Of a stretch of 58,318 nucleotides of DNA, positions 41,463 to 48,526 are shown one piece after another. Origin of the DNA: a virus; the IMG/VR virus record IMGVR_UViG_3300024346_000070, positions 1 through 58,318 of that record; one strand, written 5' to 3'. The position numbers and the translations under genes are program-made. The notes under the pieces were generated by a model. It worked only from the letters and a program-made list of their open reading frames with translations, was not told the DNA's origin and did not search any database. Numbering within the stretch: position 1 is the first letter of the stretch; each line of letters starts with the position of its first letter.

Positions 41463-41739
41463 AAGACACAAGCGGAAGCCACTCGTCCACTTCTTTTATG
41501 AAGATGTAAGTCAGGAGGTGATCTATCTCGTCTTGTGTCACGTAGTCGTTTATACCCAAACCATCTGGCAGGGTTAGGACTTTGTCCACAGCTTGTATCA
41601 TCTCCTCTTTGATGTGTTCCCATTGTTCACCTGGGTCAAGCTCATTCTCGAAATCTGTTGTCCATTCTACGGAGTCACAGAGTTTGTCAAATTTATGCTC
41701 GAAGAAGTCTATGTCATTTCCTGCAATTGAGTTAGTCAT
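41461..41739 (-). CDS. Small acidic protein sharing a module with 38031-38342
   Basis: This encodes 92 residues from ATG 41739, directly after the repeated leader; longer upstream frames only translate that leader. The middle (VEWTTDFENELDPGEQWEHI) matches the C-terminus of the 38031-38342 product. The ends differ: DIDFFEHKFDKLCDS before, YVTQDEIDHLLTYIFIKEV after. So a common ~30-residue module is joined to different partners. It may bind a shared target. No known family. Confidence 0.65.
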   Translation of the reverse strand: MTNSIAGNDIDFFEHKFDKLCDSVEWTTDFENELDPGEQWEHIKEEMIQAVDKVLTLPDGLGINDYVTQDEIDHLLTYIFIKEVDEWLPLVS

Positions 41740-41816
41740 GGTATATCCTTTCAAGATATAGGTTAAGTGTTTATGAAACAGCAATCATAGACATTGCTGA
41801 AACAAAAAGACTTAGA
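41740..41816 (-). repeat. Intergenic leader repeat, copy 2
   Basis: The second near-identical copy of the 75-base leader, including AGGTTAAGTGTTTATGAAAC (plus sense), the CAGCAA stem, and the TATATCTTGAAAGG ribosome segment. A truncated third copy (42127-42150) keeps only the ribosome-site part before the gene at 42126. Each of three consecutive genes thus starts from the same leader. Confidence 0.8.
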
Positions 41817-42126
41817 TGAGGGACAGTTGTCTTGGGTCTTTACCAAGGTCACTAGGGCCATAGAACGGGAACCCATCGTATTGCCGCTCATTGGCGAACA
41901 ATGTATCCAGAATCATATATGCGTAATTTAAGCATACATTTGAGAGAGCAACTACACGCTTAAGTTCACACTCATCGCAGGAGAGTAAGAAAGCCTCGAA
42001 TGCTTTTATCATCTCCTGGTTTTCTGGCTGCATCCAAGGATCTTGAATACCATCGTCCTGTTCCCAGAATATTTCAAGGCGTCTAGCAGCACGAAGGATG
42101 ATTTTGTCTGAAGTTGGGAATTGCAT
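41812..42126 (-). CDS. First gene of the minus arm, helical protein
   Basis: This encodes 104 residues from ATG 42126, placed after the truncated leader repeat (AAAGGATATACC). It is helical and acidic (ILRAARRLEIFWEQDDG, EMIKAFEAFLLSCDECELK), ending in GKDPRQLSLI. No family is recognised. As the first gene after the control region it is probably among the earliest made and a candidate host-takeover factor; that is inference from position. Confidence 0.65.
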   Translation of the reverse strand: MQFPTSDKIILRAARRLEIFWEQDDGIQDPWMQPENQEMIKAFEAFLLSCDECELKRVVALSNVCLNYAYMILDTLFANERQYDGFPFYGPSDLGKDPRQLSLI

Positions 42127-42233
42127 GGTATATCCTTTCAAGATATATGTCGGACCCCACACCTCTGAGAGATCCATGAGACACCAAGAGAACCTTGGAG
42201 TCAGTACAGGGACAGCCCCTATACTTCTTCTTA

Positions 42234-42256
42234 GATCTGGCCCCTGTGGTCAGATC
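42234..42256 (-). promoter_or_regulatory. Covarying hairpin H1, candidate virion-RNAP promoter
   Basis: A 9-bp stem (plus arm GATCTGGCC, one G-T wobble at pair 7) and loop CCTGT. It differs from H2-H4 at pairs 1, 5, 6 and 7 but keeps pairing and the loop. On minus it is followed by TAAGAAGAAGTAT. It lies 108 bases before the first early gene. Confidence 0.55.
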
Positions 42257-42287
42257 AGAGACTATCCGAACCAATCATGTAGAGGTC

Positions 42288-42394
42288 TGAGAGATACTGA
42301 GAGATACTGAGAGATACTGAGAGAGACTGAGAGATACTGTACATTGGTCTAGACTGAGAGATACTGAGAGAGACTGAGAGATACTGAGAGATAG
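42288..42394. repeat. Nine decamer repeats TGAGAGATAC
   Basis: Five tandem units (42288-42337), a 17-base spacer containing TGTACATTGG, then four more (42355-42394). Variants are TGAGAGAGAC (units 4 and 7) and TGAGAGATAG (unit 9). A 10-bp period is close to one helical turn, so a protein could bind each unit on the same face, as with iterons or terminase sites. Confidence 0.85.
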
Positions 42395-42456
42395 ACTAGG
42401 AGATCTTATAGTATAGATATAGATATATAGTAACCTAAGGGAGGGACTGGAAGGCT

Positions 42457-42480
42457 TCTCCCTATAAGGAACTTAGAGAA
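42457..42480 (-). promoter_or_regulatory. Phage RNAP promoter P3 (toward early arm)
   Basis: On the minus strand it reads TTCTCTAAGTTCCTTATAG then GGAGA, the copy closest to T7 (TATAGGGAGA). The predicted start is the base complementary to 42462. It would let the T7-like RNAP take over transcription of the whole minus arm after the first phase. It is the only minus-oriented copy seen. Confidence 0.82.
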
Positions 42481-42792
42481 CAGTACACCATCCCCCCACA
42501 GTCTCTCACAGAATCCCACACAATCCCATAGTCCCGCTAGAGCCTATGCCACATAAGACCCTCAGAGAGCCTCACAGAGCTTATAGAAGTCTCAGAGTAC
42601 CTCACAGTACCTAAAAGATAGACACCTACCTGAGAGGGCCTCTTAGAGATCTAGGGGGTACTGCAAGACTATGAGGGTACCTGATAAAAAAAGTACTTAT
42701 TAGGCTCTCTTCCTCAAAGACTCTCCCAAACCTAGGAGGGGGTACCTCAATCTCTCACAGAATACCCACATATCTAAAAATATATAAATATA

Positions 42793-42813
42793 TTTCTAAG
42801 TTCCTTATAGGGA
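42793..42813 (+). promoter_or_regulatory. Phage RNAP promoter P4 (packaging genes)
   Basis: TTTCTAAGTTCCTTATAG then GGA, after an AT-rich tract (ATATATAAATATAT). The start is predicted at G42810, 19 bases before the terminase ATG, so the leader is very short (ACATAGAGGACACACA contains the ribosome site GAGG). Confidence 0.82.
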
Positions 42814-42828
42814 CATAGAGGACACACA

Positions 42829-44481
42829 ATGAACAATAAAGAGATACAGTCTCTTCTCAAAGAAAAAGAGAGGAGGGTAAAACTAAAAGGGTACGAGGGG
42901 GACTTTACTTCCTTTGCCGAAGAACAGATACAGATTATTACCAAGGATACTAGCTTAGGTTTCATACCTTTTAGGTTTAACGAGTGCCAAGAGCGTATCA
43001 CTAAGGCTCTCGTAGAACAACAAGAAGAAACTGGTATGGTTAGGGCTATTATCCTAAAGGCTAGACAACAAGGTATCAGCACTTACTGTGCTGGTAGGGT
43101 CTTTTGGAAGTCATACTTCTCACCTCATTCTAGATCAGTGGTTATGGCGCATGACTCTGCTACATCAGATGCCTTGTTTAGTATGTCTAAGAACTTGATT
43201 AGGAATATGCAGGGTGAGTTAGTACCTAAGGAGATTACATCTAATGCTAAAGAAATTAAGATACAGTCTCCTGCTTACAATGATAAAGATGCTATTGGCT
43301 CTTATCGTCTGTATACAGCGGGTTCTCCGGAAGCTGGTCGTGGAACTACACCAACGATTGCTCACCTATCAGAAGTAGCCTTCTGGACTCATGATGAGAA
43401 GATATTGGCTGGTTTGTTCCAAGGTATATCCCAAGCACCAGGCACTGAGGTTATACTAGAGTCTACAGCTAATGGTGCTCAAGGGGAGTTCTACAGGCTC
43501 TGGAAGGGTGCTGTAGCTGGTGAGAATGAATACCTACCAATCTTTCTACCTTGGTTCATAACCCCTGAGTATAGGCGTACAGCCCCTGAGGGAATGGAGT
43601 TAACGATTGAAGAAGAAACCCTTGTAGAGAACTATGGGTTAGATAATGATCAATTGTATTGGCGCAGATTAAAAATTGCAGAGGGTGGTAAGTTAAAGTT
43701 TCAACAGGAGTATCCTGCTACAGCGGATGAGGCATTTATTGTGTCTGGTGCTAATGTGTTTGACATTGATAAATTAAACTCTCTTGTACCCCGTCCAGAA
43801 CAAAAGCGTAGTGATTGGGATCCATCTAGTAAAATGTTTGATGATAACAGGGAAGGTAACCTGTCTATATATGATTACCCTAAATGGGAAGAACCCTATG
43901 TGATTGGGGCTGATGTCTCTTTAGGGGTGGGTCAAGACTATAGTGCTGCTGTTGTTATGAATAATAAATATGAAATTGTAGCTGTATATCGTAACAATCG
44001 CATTGACCCTAGTATGTGGGGTGAGTTGTTGTTCTACTTAGGTAGATATTATAACAATGCTTTCCTAGCTGTCGAGTCTAACTCAATGGGCATTGCTACG
44101 TTGCAGAAACTAGAACAGATGGGCTATTTAAACCTGTACAAACAAACTAAGATAGCTAATGTGTCTAACGAAGAAGGTATGAGATTAGGCTTCAGGACAA
44201 CCTCTGCATCTAAACCTGTGATCATTGGGAACCTGAAGAACCTAATAGACAATGAGGATATTATGATCCCCTCACCTATTCTGATTAGAGAACTAAAGGA
44301 CTACATCTCTACCGCTAGTGGAAAGACAGAAGCAGCACCTGGTTGCTATGATGATACTGTTATCTCCCTCGCCATATGTGCTGAGGTGTTACGCACACAT
44401 TGGGATCGTCTAAACACAAGGAATGTTTCATGGAAAGAGAGGATATCGGACTGGGAAGAGGACAGTACCCAGTGGATTTAG
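42829..44481 (+). CDS. terL: Terminase large subunit
   Basis: This encodes 550 residues. The ATPase has Walker A-like K77ARQQGIST, Walker B IAHLSE182VAFW and coupling motif LESTANG. The nuclease has IGAD362VSLG, VESNSMG and D508DTVISLA, the three acidic clusters of the RNase H-like fold. It translocates and cuts DNA into the prohead through the portal. It is first in the plus-strand packaging arm under P4. The small subunit is not adjacent; the best candidate is 35705-36097. Confidence 0.95.
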   Translation: MNNKEIQSLLKEKERRVKLKGYEGDFTSFAEEQIQIITKDTSLGFIPFRFNECQERITKALVEQQEETGMVRAIILKARQQGISTYCAGRVFWKSYFSPHSRSVVMAHDSATSDALFSMSKNLIRNMQGELVPKEITSNAKEIKIQSPAYNDKDAIGSYRLYTAGSPEAGRGTTPTIAHLSEVAFWTHDEKILAGLFQGISQAPGTEVILESTANGAQGEFYRLWKGAVAGENEYLPIFLPWFITPEYRRTAPEGMELTIEEETLVENYGLDNDQLYWRRLKIAEGGKLKFQQEYPATADEAFIVSGANVFDIDKLNSLVPRPEQKRSDWDPSSKMFDDNREGNLSIYDYPKWEEPYVIGADVSLGVGQDYSAAVVMNNKYEIVAVYRNNRIDPSMWGELLFYLGRYYNNAFLAVESNSMGIATLQKLEQMGYLNLYKQTKIANVSNEEGMRLGFRTTSASKPVIIGNLKNLIDNEDIMIPSPILIRELKDYISTASGKTEAAPGCYDDTVISLAICAEVLRTHWDRLNTRNVSWKERISDWEEDSTQWI

Positions 44482-44597
44482 AAGAAGAGTTTCATAGTCA
44501 AGTGCTAGAGTATTGGATACAAGGTAGGATACCACTCGATATGGTGTCTATTAACCATGAGGATAAATGCCTCGAAGTATACTATGGTTATGCATAA
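44430..44597 (+). CDS. Small protein overlapping terL 3' end
   Basis: This encodes 55 residues from ATG 44430, preceded by AAGGAATG, overlapping terL by 52 bases in another frame. The non-overlapping part (EEFHSQVLEYWIQGRIPLDM, then VSINHEDKCLEVYYGYA) looks like a real folded peptide, and the stop falls just before promoter P5. An earlier ATG at 44400 is possible. No known family. Confidence 0.5.
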   Translation: MEREDIGLGRGQYPVDLEEEFHSQVLEYWIQGRIPLDMVSINHEDKCLEVYYGYA

Positions 44598-44599
44598 AG

Positions 44600-44621
44600 T
44601 TCTCTAAGTTCCTTATAGAGA
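44600..44621 (+). promoter_or_regulatory. Phage RNAP promoter P5
   Basis: TTCTCTAAGTTCCTTATAG then AGA, the same 14-base core as P1-P4. The start is predicted at G44618. It drives the membrane protein, portal and head genes. Downstream a TGGTGGT/ACCACCA stem (44654-44679) followed by TTAATTTTT lies in the leader before the next gene and may attenuate or stabilise. Confidence 0.82.
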
Positions 44622-44702
44622 ATAGAGATTCCTGCATTGTCCTCATAACGCGCTGGTGGTCGCGGCAGGTAAACCACCACTTAATTTTTGAGGAGTATTG
44701 AA

Positions 44703-44963
44703 ATGAATATTGTTATCGGGTTGATCATGGCCCTTGCGGTTACTGGAAGTGTAGCCCCCCAAACTAAACCAGTAGTAGATCCAATGATTATTGGACTCTC
44801 AGTGGGAACTGTTGCTGCACCACTCGCAGTATCATCTGGGGTTACAGGCAGTGCATCTATCTTAGGTACAGCATACACCAATGCTAATGTTGTTGCAACA
44901 GGTGCTGGTGTCCTTGCAGGATCGGCAGTTGTTGTTAATGCTGTTTTAACTGAAGAAGAATAA
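44703..44963 (+). CDS. Small membrane protein, holin candidate
   Basis: This encodes 86 residues from ATG 44703 (GAGGAG upstream; an in-frame TTG at 44688 is less likely). Three hydrophobic segments: IVIGLIMALAVTGSVA, MIIGLSVGTVAAPLAV and VVATGAGVLAGSAVVVNAVL, with an acidic end LTEEE. The first may be a signal peptide. Size and small-residue-rich helices suit a holin or other lysis membrane protein, but no family is recognised. Confidence 0.6.
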   Translation: MNIVIGLIMALAVTGSVAPQTKPVVDPMIIGLSVGTVAAPLAVSSGVTGSASILGTAYTNANVVATGAGVLAGSAVVVNAVLTEEE

Positions 44964-45181
44964 GTTCGTCTGGCACTAACGCAAAGTGCTACGCCACGAG
45001 GTTACACAACCTCACTCGTTACGTTGTTCTGCAGATGGAATTTCGCTACCGTATAGTTTGGGCATCAACCAACTATAGCTGAACACTGGGCAGGCGTCAT
45101 CCTAGTCATGATATAAAACTGACTGTCTACAATTCATAGGGCATAGCCCCAAGTTAGTTAGTTAGACCCACGGAGGGAGCT
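44964..45181 (+). other. Structured non-coding segment before the portal cistron
   Basis: No gene. At least three stems: GCACT/AGTGC (44973-44989), GAGGTT/AACCTC with ACAC loop (44998-45013), and TATAGTT...GG pairing with CCAACTATA (45052-45077, one bulge). GGGC-ATA-GCCC follows near 45140. It is not a tRNA (no T-loop or acceptor stem seen). It may be an mRNA processing or stability element or a small RNA. Confidence 0.5.
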
Positions 45182-45328
45182 ATGCGATTTAATGAAACAC
45201 AAGTCGAGCCAAAGAAAGAACCTAAACCTAAAAAGAAAAAAGACATTGTAAAAGCTGGTAGTAAAGACTATGACTACGCAAATTTAGCAAACACTAAAAA
45301 AATCCTCACAGGTAGGGGTTCATTGTAA
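45182..45328 (+). CDS. 48-residue basic protein before portal
   Basis: ATG 45182 with GGAGGGAGCT upstream; stop overlaps the portal start (TAATG). The product MRFNETQVEPKKEPKPKKKK then DIVKAGSKDYDYANLANTKK is very Lys-rich at the start. Similar small Lys-rich ORFs often precede portal genes in marine podoviruses. It may be a head-packaged or DNA-binding peptide. Function is unknown. Confidence 0.6.
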   Translation: MRFNETQVEPKKEPKPKKKKDIVKAGSKDYDYANLANTKKILTGRGSL

Positions 45329-47484
45329 TGGCTGGTAATAAGTATAAAGAAAAGGTGTCTGATGACAGTCTAATCAATTTGATTGAGACTGGTATCCAAA
45401 ACTCTACAGGAGAATGGTTAAACTCGTCTGACATGACACGGGAACGTCAACGGTCTACGTATGAATTTGCAGGAGTTGCTGCAGATCACTTAGCACCACA
45501 GGGTGTATCTAGTATTGTTGACACGTCTACTACCGAAACAATAGAAGCATATACTGCAATCTTGTCTGATTTGTTTTTAAACAATGGTAAATTAGCTAGA
45601 TTTGTACCATATGACAATTCTCCAGGCTCTTTTAAGAGTGCTAGGGATGCCTCAATGGTTACTAATTATGCCATATTTAAACAGAATAATGGGTGGGAAC
45701 TTATCCAAACTTGGATAAAAAGTGCTCTATTATGGAAGAATGGTGTAGTTCGGTGGGACTATGTAGAAGGTTATGAGTACGAGTTTGAAGAATACGAGAA
45801 GATCTCTCAGGGCCAGTTGGATATCCTCCTTGCTGAAGAAGGAGTTGAGATCATTGGTAACCTAAATTATGAAAATGAGTTAGGTGAGTTAAACATGGAG
45901 ACCGGACAGCAGGATGCTGAATTGGTTTATGTTGATGTCCGTATTCGTCGTAAGAATGATAACTCTCGTGTGAAGATTGAAAACATTCCACCAGAATCTT
46001 TTAGGATTTCTCGTGATGCTAAGTCAATAGATGACGCAAGTTTCGTAGGTGTTCAAACAATTCTGACTCGCTCAGAGATACGTAAAATGTGGCCGGATGT
46101 TGCAGACAGTATCAACGAAGACGAGTGGGATGAGCTTGGAGATGACACTGGCTGGGATGGTAATGGAAGCTATGCAGAAGATATTGCAGCTCGTAAATTA
46201 GTAACAGGTCAAAGCTATCTCCAAGGTCGTATGTCTGACGATGTGACTGCCCTTGAAGCGAATCGGGAAGTTACAATCACAGAGTGTTGGATTAATGTTG
46301 ATCGTGATGGGGATGGGGTTGCTGAGCTTAAGCACTTCATAACTGCAGGTGATACAGTCTTGTATGAATGTGATGTAGACATGATACCAATTGCGTGTCT
46401 ATCGCCCATCGATATCCCATATGAGTTTTATGGTTTGTCTATTGCTGACTTCACTCGCTCATCAACACTAGCGTCTACTGCAATCCTTCGTGGGTTTGTT
46501 GAAAATACATATCTTACAAACTATTCACCAAAGCTTGCTGATCCAAACGTTGTTGATTTTTCTGCTCTTCAAAATATAAGACCAAAACAAATCATACCAA
46601 CTAACGGTAATCCTAATGGTGCTGTATCCTCAATGCCTCCAGAGGCAATTAGCTCAGGTACTGTACCACTGCTCTCACACTTACAGACAATTAAAGAGCA
46701 GGCAACTGGGATGTCCAAGGCTGCACAGGGCCTCAATGACTCTCTGTATGTTTCTGGTAACAGTGAGCAGAAATTAGCTGCAGTTCAATCTGCATCTCAA
46801 AAACGTATACAACACATTGCTCGTAGGTTTGCCGAAACAGGTATGAAGCGTCTATGCACAGGTGTGTATAAAACAATGCGTAAATGCTTAAAGACTCACT
46901 CCAAGTTTAGTTACCAAGGTGTGTTTGCTGAGATAGATATCATGTCACTCCCATCTCGTATGGATGTTGAAGTGTTCCTTGATATCGGTGAAAACTCAAA
47001 TGCAAATATGATTAAGAAATTTGAGATGCTTGGTGGTACAGTTCTCCCAGGCCTTAACAGCCAGGGCCAGGGTGTTGTAATTCGTCCAGAAGCTCCTGCT
47101 GTCTTAGCTACAAAGCTCATAGAATCTATGGGTATTGACAGTAACGATTACCTTGAAGATTACACTACAGATGAGTTTAAACAGAAAGCTATAGAAACTG
47201 TTAAACAACAAACTGAAAATAACCAAAAGGATAGTGCTCTACTTCAACGTAAAGCAGAAGCTGATGCATTACTGGCCGAAGCCAATGTTACATTTACTAA
47301 CGCACAATCTAAGAACACTGTAGATGATAACACTAAACAGTTAGCTATCTCTATTGATAAGCATTTCCAACAGTGGGCAGAGATTGATATCAAGGCTCGT
47401 AAAGAGGGTATTGAACCCCCAATGCGTCCTGACTTCAACCAAATAACAACTCTTGCAAGAGCTATGATTGCAGGTGAAGTATAA
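45328..47484 (+). CDS. Portal (head-tail connector) protein
   Basis: This encodes 718 residues. Context (after terL, before scaffold and capsid) and sequence fit a large P22-like podovirus portal: early YEFAGVAADHLAPQG and AILSDLFLNNGKLARFVP, a middle REVTITECWINVDRDGDGV then IPIACLSPIDIPYEFYGLSI, and a helical C-terminal barrel (NNQKDSALLQRKAEADALLA). A dodecamer would form the channel for DNA. Length is near P22 gp1 (725). Confidence 0.85.
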   Translation: MAGNKYKEKVSDDSLINLIETGIQNSTGEWLNSSDMTRERQRSTYEFAGVAADHLAPQGVSSIVDTSTTETIEAYTAILSDLFLNNGKLARFVPYDNSPGSFKSARDASMVTNYAIFKQNNGWELIQTWIKSALLWKNGVVRWDYVEGYEYEFEEYEKISQGQLDILLAEEGVEIIGNLNYENELGELNMETGQQDAELVYVDVRIRRKNDNSRVKIENIPPESFRISRDAKSIDDASFVGVQTILTRSEIRKMWPDVADSINEDEWDELGDDTGWDGNGSYAEDIAARKLVTGQSYLQGRMSDDVTALEANREVTITECWINVDRDGDGVAELKHFITAGDTVLYECDVDMIPIACLSPIDIPYEFYGLSIADFTRSSTLASTAILRGFVENTYLTNYSPKLADPNVVDFSALQNIRPKQIIPTNGNPNGAVSSMPPEAISSGTVPLLSHLQTIKEQATGMSKAAQGLNDSLYVSGNSEQKLAAVQSASQKRIQHIARRFAETGMKRLCTGVYKTMRKCLKTHSKFSYQGVFAEIDIMSLPSRMDVEVFLDIGENSNANMIKKFEMLGGTVLPGLNSQGQGVVIRPEAPAVLATKLIESMGIDSNDYLEDYTTDEFKQKAIETVKQQTENNQKDSALLQRKAEADALLAEANVTFTNAQSKNTVDDNTKQLAISIDKHFQQWAEIDIKARKEGIEPPMRPDFNQITTLARAMIAGEV

Positions 47485-47502
47485 CTAAGAGGAGGTGGAG
47501 AG

Positions 47503-47925
47503 ATGTTTGGATTACCTTTAGAACTGATTACAATGCTTTTCTCCACCGTCTTAGGTGGGGTGATGTCTATTTGGGGTCAGAGTAATAAAAATAAAGCAGA
47601 ACAACAAAGACTACTTATAGGTTCAGTTAACACTGCGCGGGAATACGGATCGAAGGATAAACATTTTGCGTGGACACGTAGGATAATTGCCCTTTCAGCT
47701 GTGATCTCTATTATTGTACTACCTAAGTTAGTAGCTGTATGGTACCCAGAAGTTCCTGTATTCGTAGGATATACAGAAGTACAGGGTGGATTTTGGAACT
47801 TCTTGTTTGGACCAGATAAACAAATTGTATGGCAGTCTGCTACAGGTTTTGTAATCACGCCGCTTGATACGCACATTGTATCAGCCATTGTAGGTTTATA
47901 CTTTGGGGCGGGGTTTGCAAAGTAA
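47503..47925 (+). CDS. Membrane protein conserved next to portal
   Basis: This encodes 140 residues with a strong AGAGGAGG site. Hydrophobic segments at about 5-25 (LELITMLFSTVLGGVMSIWG), 60-80 (RIIALSAVISIIVLPKLVAV) and 123-138 (IVSAIVGLYFGAGF). The pattern LITMLxSTxLGGVM...WG followed by WTRRIIAL is one I recall from marine podoviruses of the SIO1 type, without known function. Holin is possible. It overlaps the next start by one base. Confidence 0.65.
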   Translation: MFGLPLELITMLFSTVLGGVMSIWGQSNKNKAEQQRLLIGSVNTAREYGSKDKHFAWTRRIIALSAVISIIVLPKLVAVWYPEVPVFVGYTEVQGGFWNFLFGPDKQIVWQSATGFVITPLDTHIVSAIVGLYFGAGFAK

Positions 47926-48173
47926 TGGAAAATAAAAGTGTATCTATATCATTTCTAGTGGGTATCCTCTTTCAAACAGGGGCCTTAGTGTGGTATGTTT
48001 CGAGCCTGGCAAGTGCAATTGAACTTAACTCTAGAGACCTTAGTCGTCATGAAGTAAGGATAAACAACCTAACATCTATAATGCAATCTCAGGCAGTGAC
48101 CCTAGGTCGTATGGATGAAAACATTAAATCAATTCGTGATATGATGGAAAACAGTAGAACTAACAAGGAGTAA
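47925..48173 (+). CDS. Single-TM coiled-coil protein, copy A
   Basis: This encodes 82 residues. An N-terminal membrane helix (ISFLVGILFQTGALVWYVSS) is followed by a coiled coil (LNSRDLSRHEVRINNLTSIM). The next gene has the same plan and related sequence around the helix, so the two are probably duplicates. The topology resembles spanin-like or holin-associated proteins. A role in lysis is suggested by that topology only. Confidence 0.65.
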   Translation: MENKSVSISFLVGILFQTGALVWYVSSLASAIELNSRDLSRHEVRINNLTSIMQSQAVTLGRMDENIKSIRDMMENSRTNKE

Positions 48174-48178
48174 TTACA

Positions 48179-48526
48179 ATGGATAATATTAAACTTCCTA
48201 TTGCCCTTGTGTTAGCTATGGCTGTTCAGCTTGCAGGTGGTGTGTGGTGGGTGTCTCAACAGGCATCTACTATATCCAACTTAGAAGAAACTGTCAGCCA
48301 ACTAGGTTCACGTATGGCTATTGAGGACAACATCAATCTTAAACGTGATGTTGAAGGTAATGGTGTAGAAATACAATACGTATGGGATGACATAGAAGAA
48401 CTATGGGATGAGCTTGCATCTATGACTTCCGCTATCAATGAGATTAATAAACTCAAACAAAGGGTAGCTGTTATAGAAAGTGAGTTACGTTACATTAACC
48501 GTGACCACAGAGATATGGCAAAGTAG
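48179..48526 (+). CDS. Single-TM coiled-coil protein, copy B
   Basis: This encodes 115 residues. The N-terminal helix IALVLAMAVQLAGGVWWVSQ aligns with FLVGILFQTGALVWYVSS of copy A, then comes a longer acidic coiled coil (ISNLEETVSQLGSRM, LKQRVAVIESELRYI). It is separated from copy A by five bases. If A and B form a pair they could be inner-membrane lysis components; direct evidence is absent. Confidence 0.65.
   Translation: MDNIKLPIALVLAMAVQLAGGVWWVSQQASTISNLEETVSQLGSRMAIEDNINLKRDVEGNGVEIQYVWDDIEELWDELASMTSAINEINKLKQRVAVIESELRYINRDHRDMAK

Larger units (their letters stand above)
42127..42828. other. Divergent control region, no genes
   Basis: About 700 bases between the minus early arm and plus packaging arm. 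From left it holds the truncated leader (42127-42150), hairpin H1, nine decamer repeats, promoter P3 (minus), a tract of short direct repeats such as TCTCTCACAGAAT at 42516 and 42755 and CCTCACAGAG, and promoter P4 (plus). The position and repeat content fit a replication origin, a packaging site or the genome end; which one cannot be read from sequence. Confidence 0.65.

Noticed and set aside
44966-45080. tRNA gene
   Set aside because: Several stems exist, but no acceptor stem, anticodon loop or T-loop arrangement could be made; no tRNA was recognised anywhere in the window.
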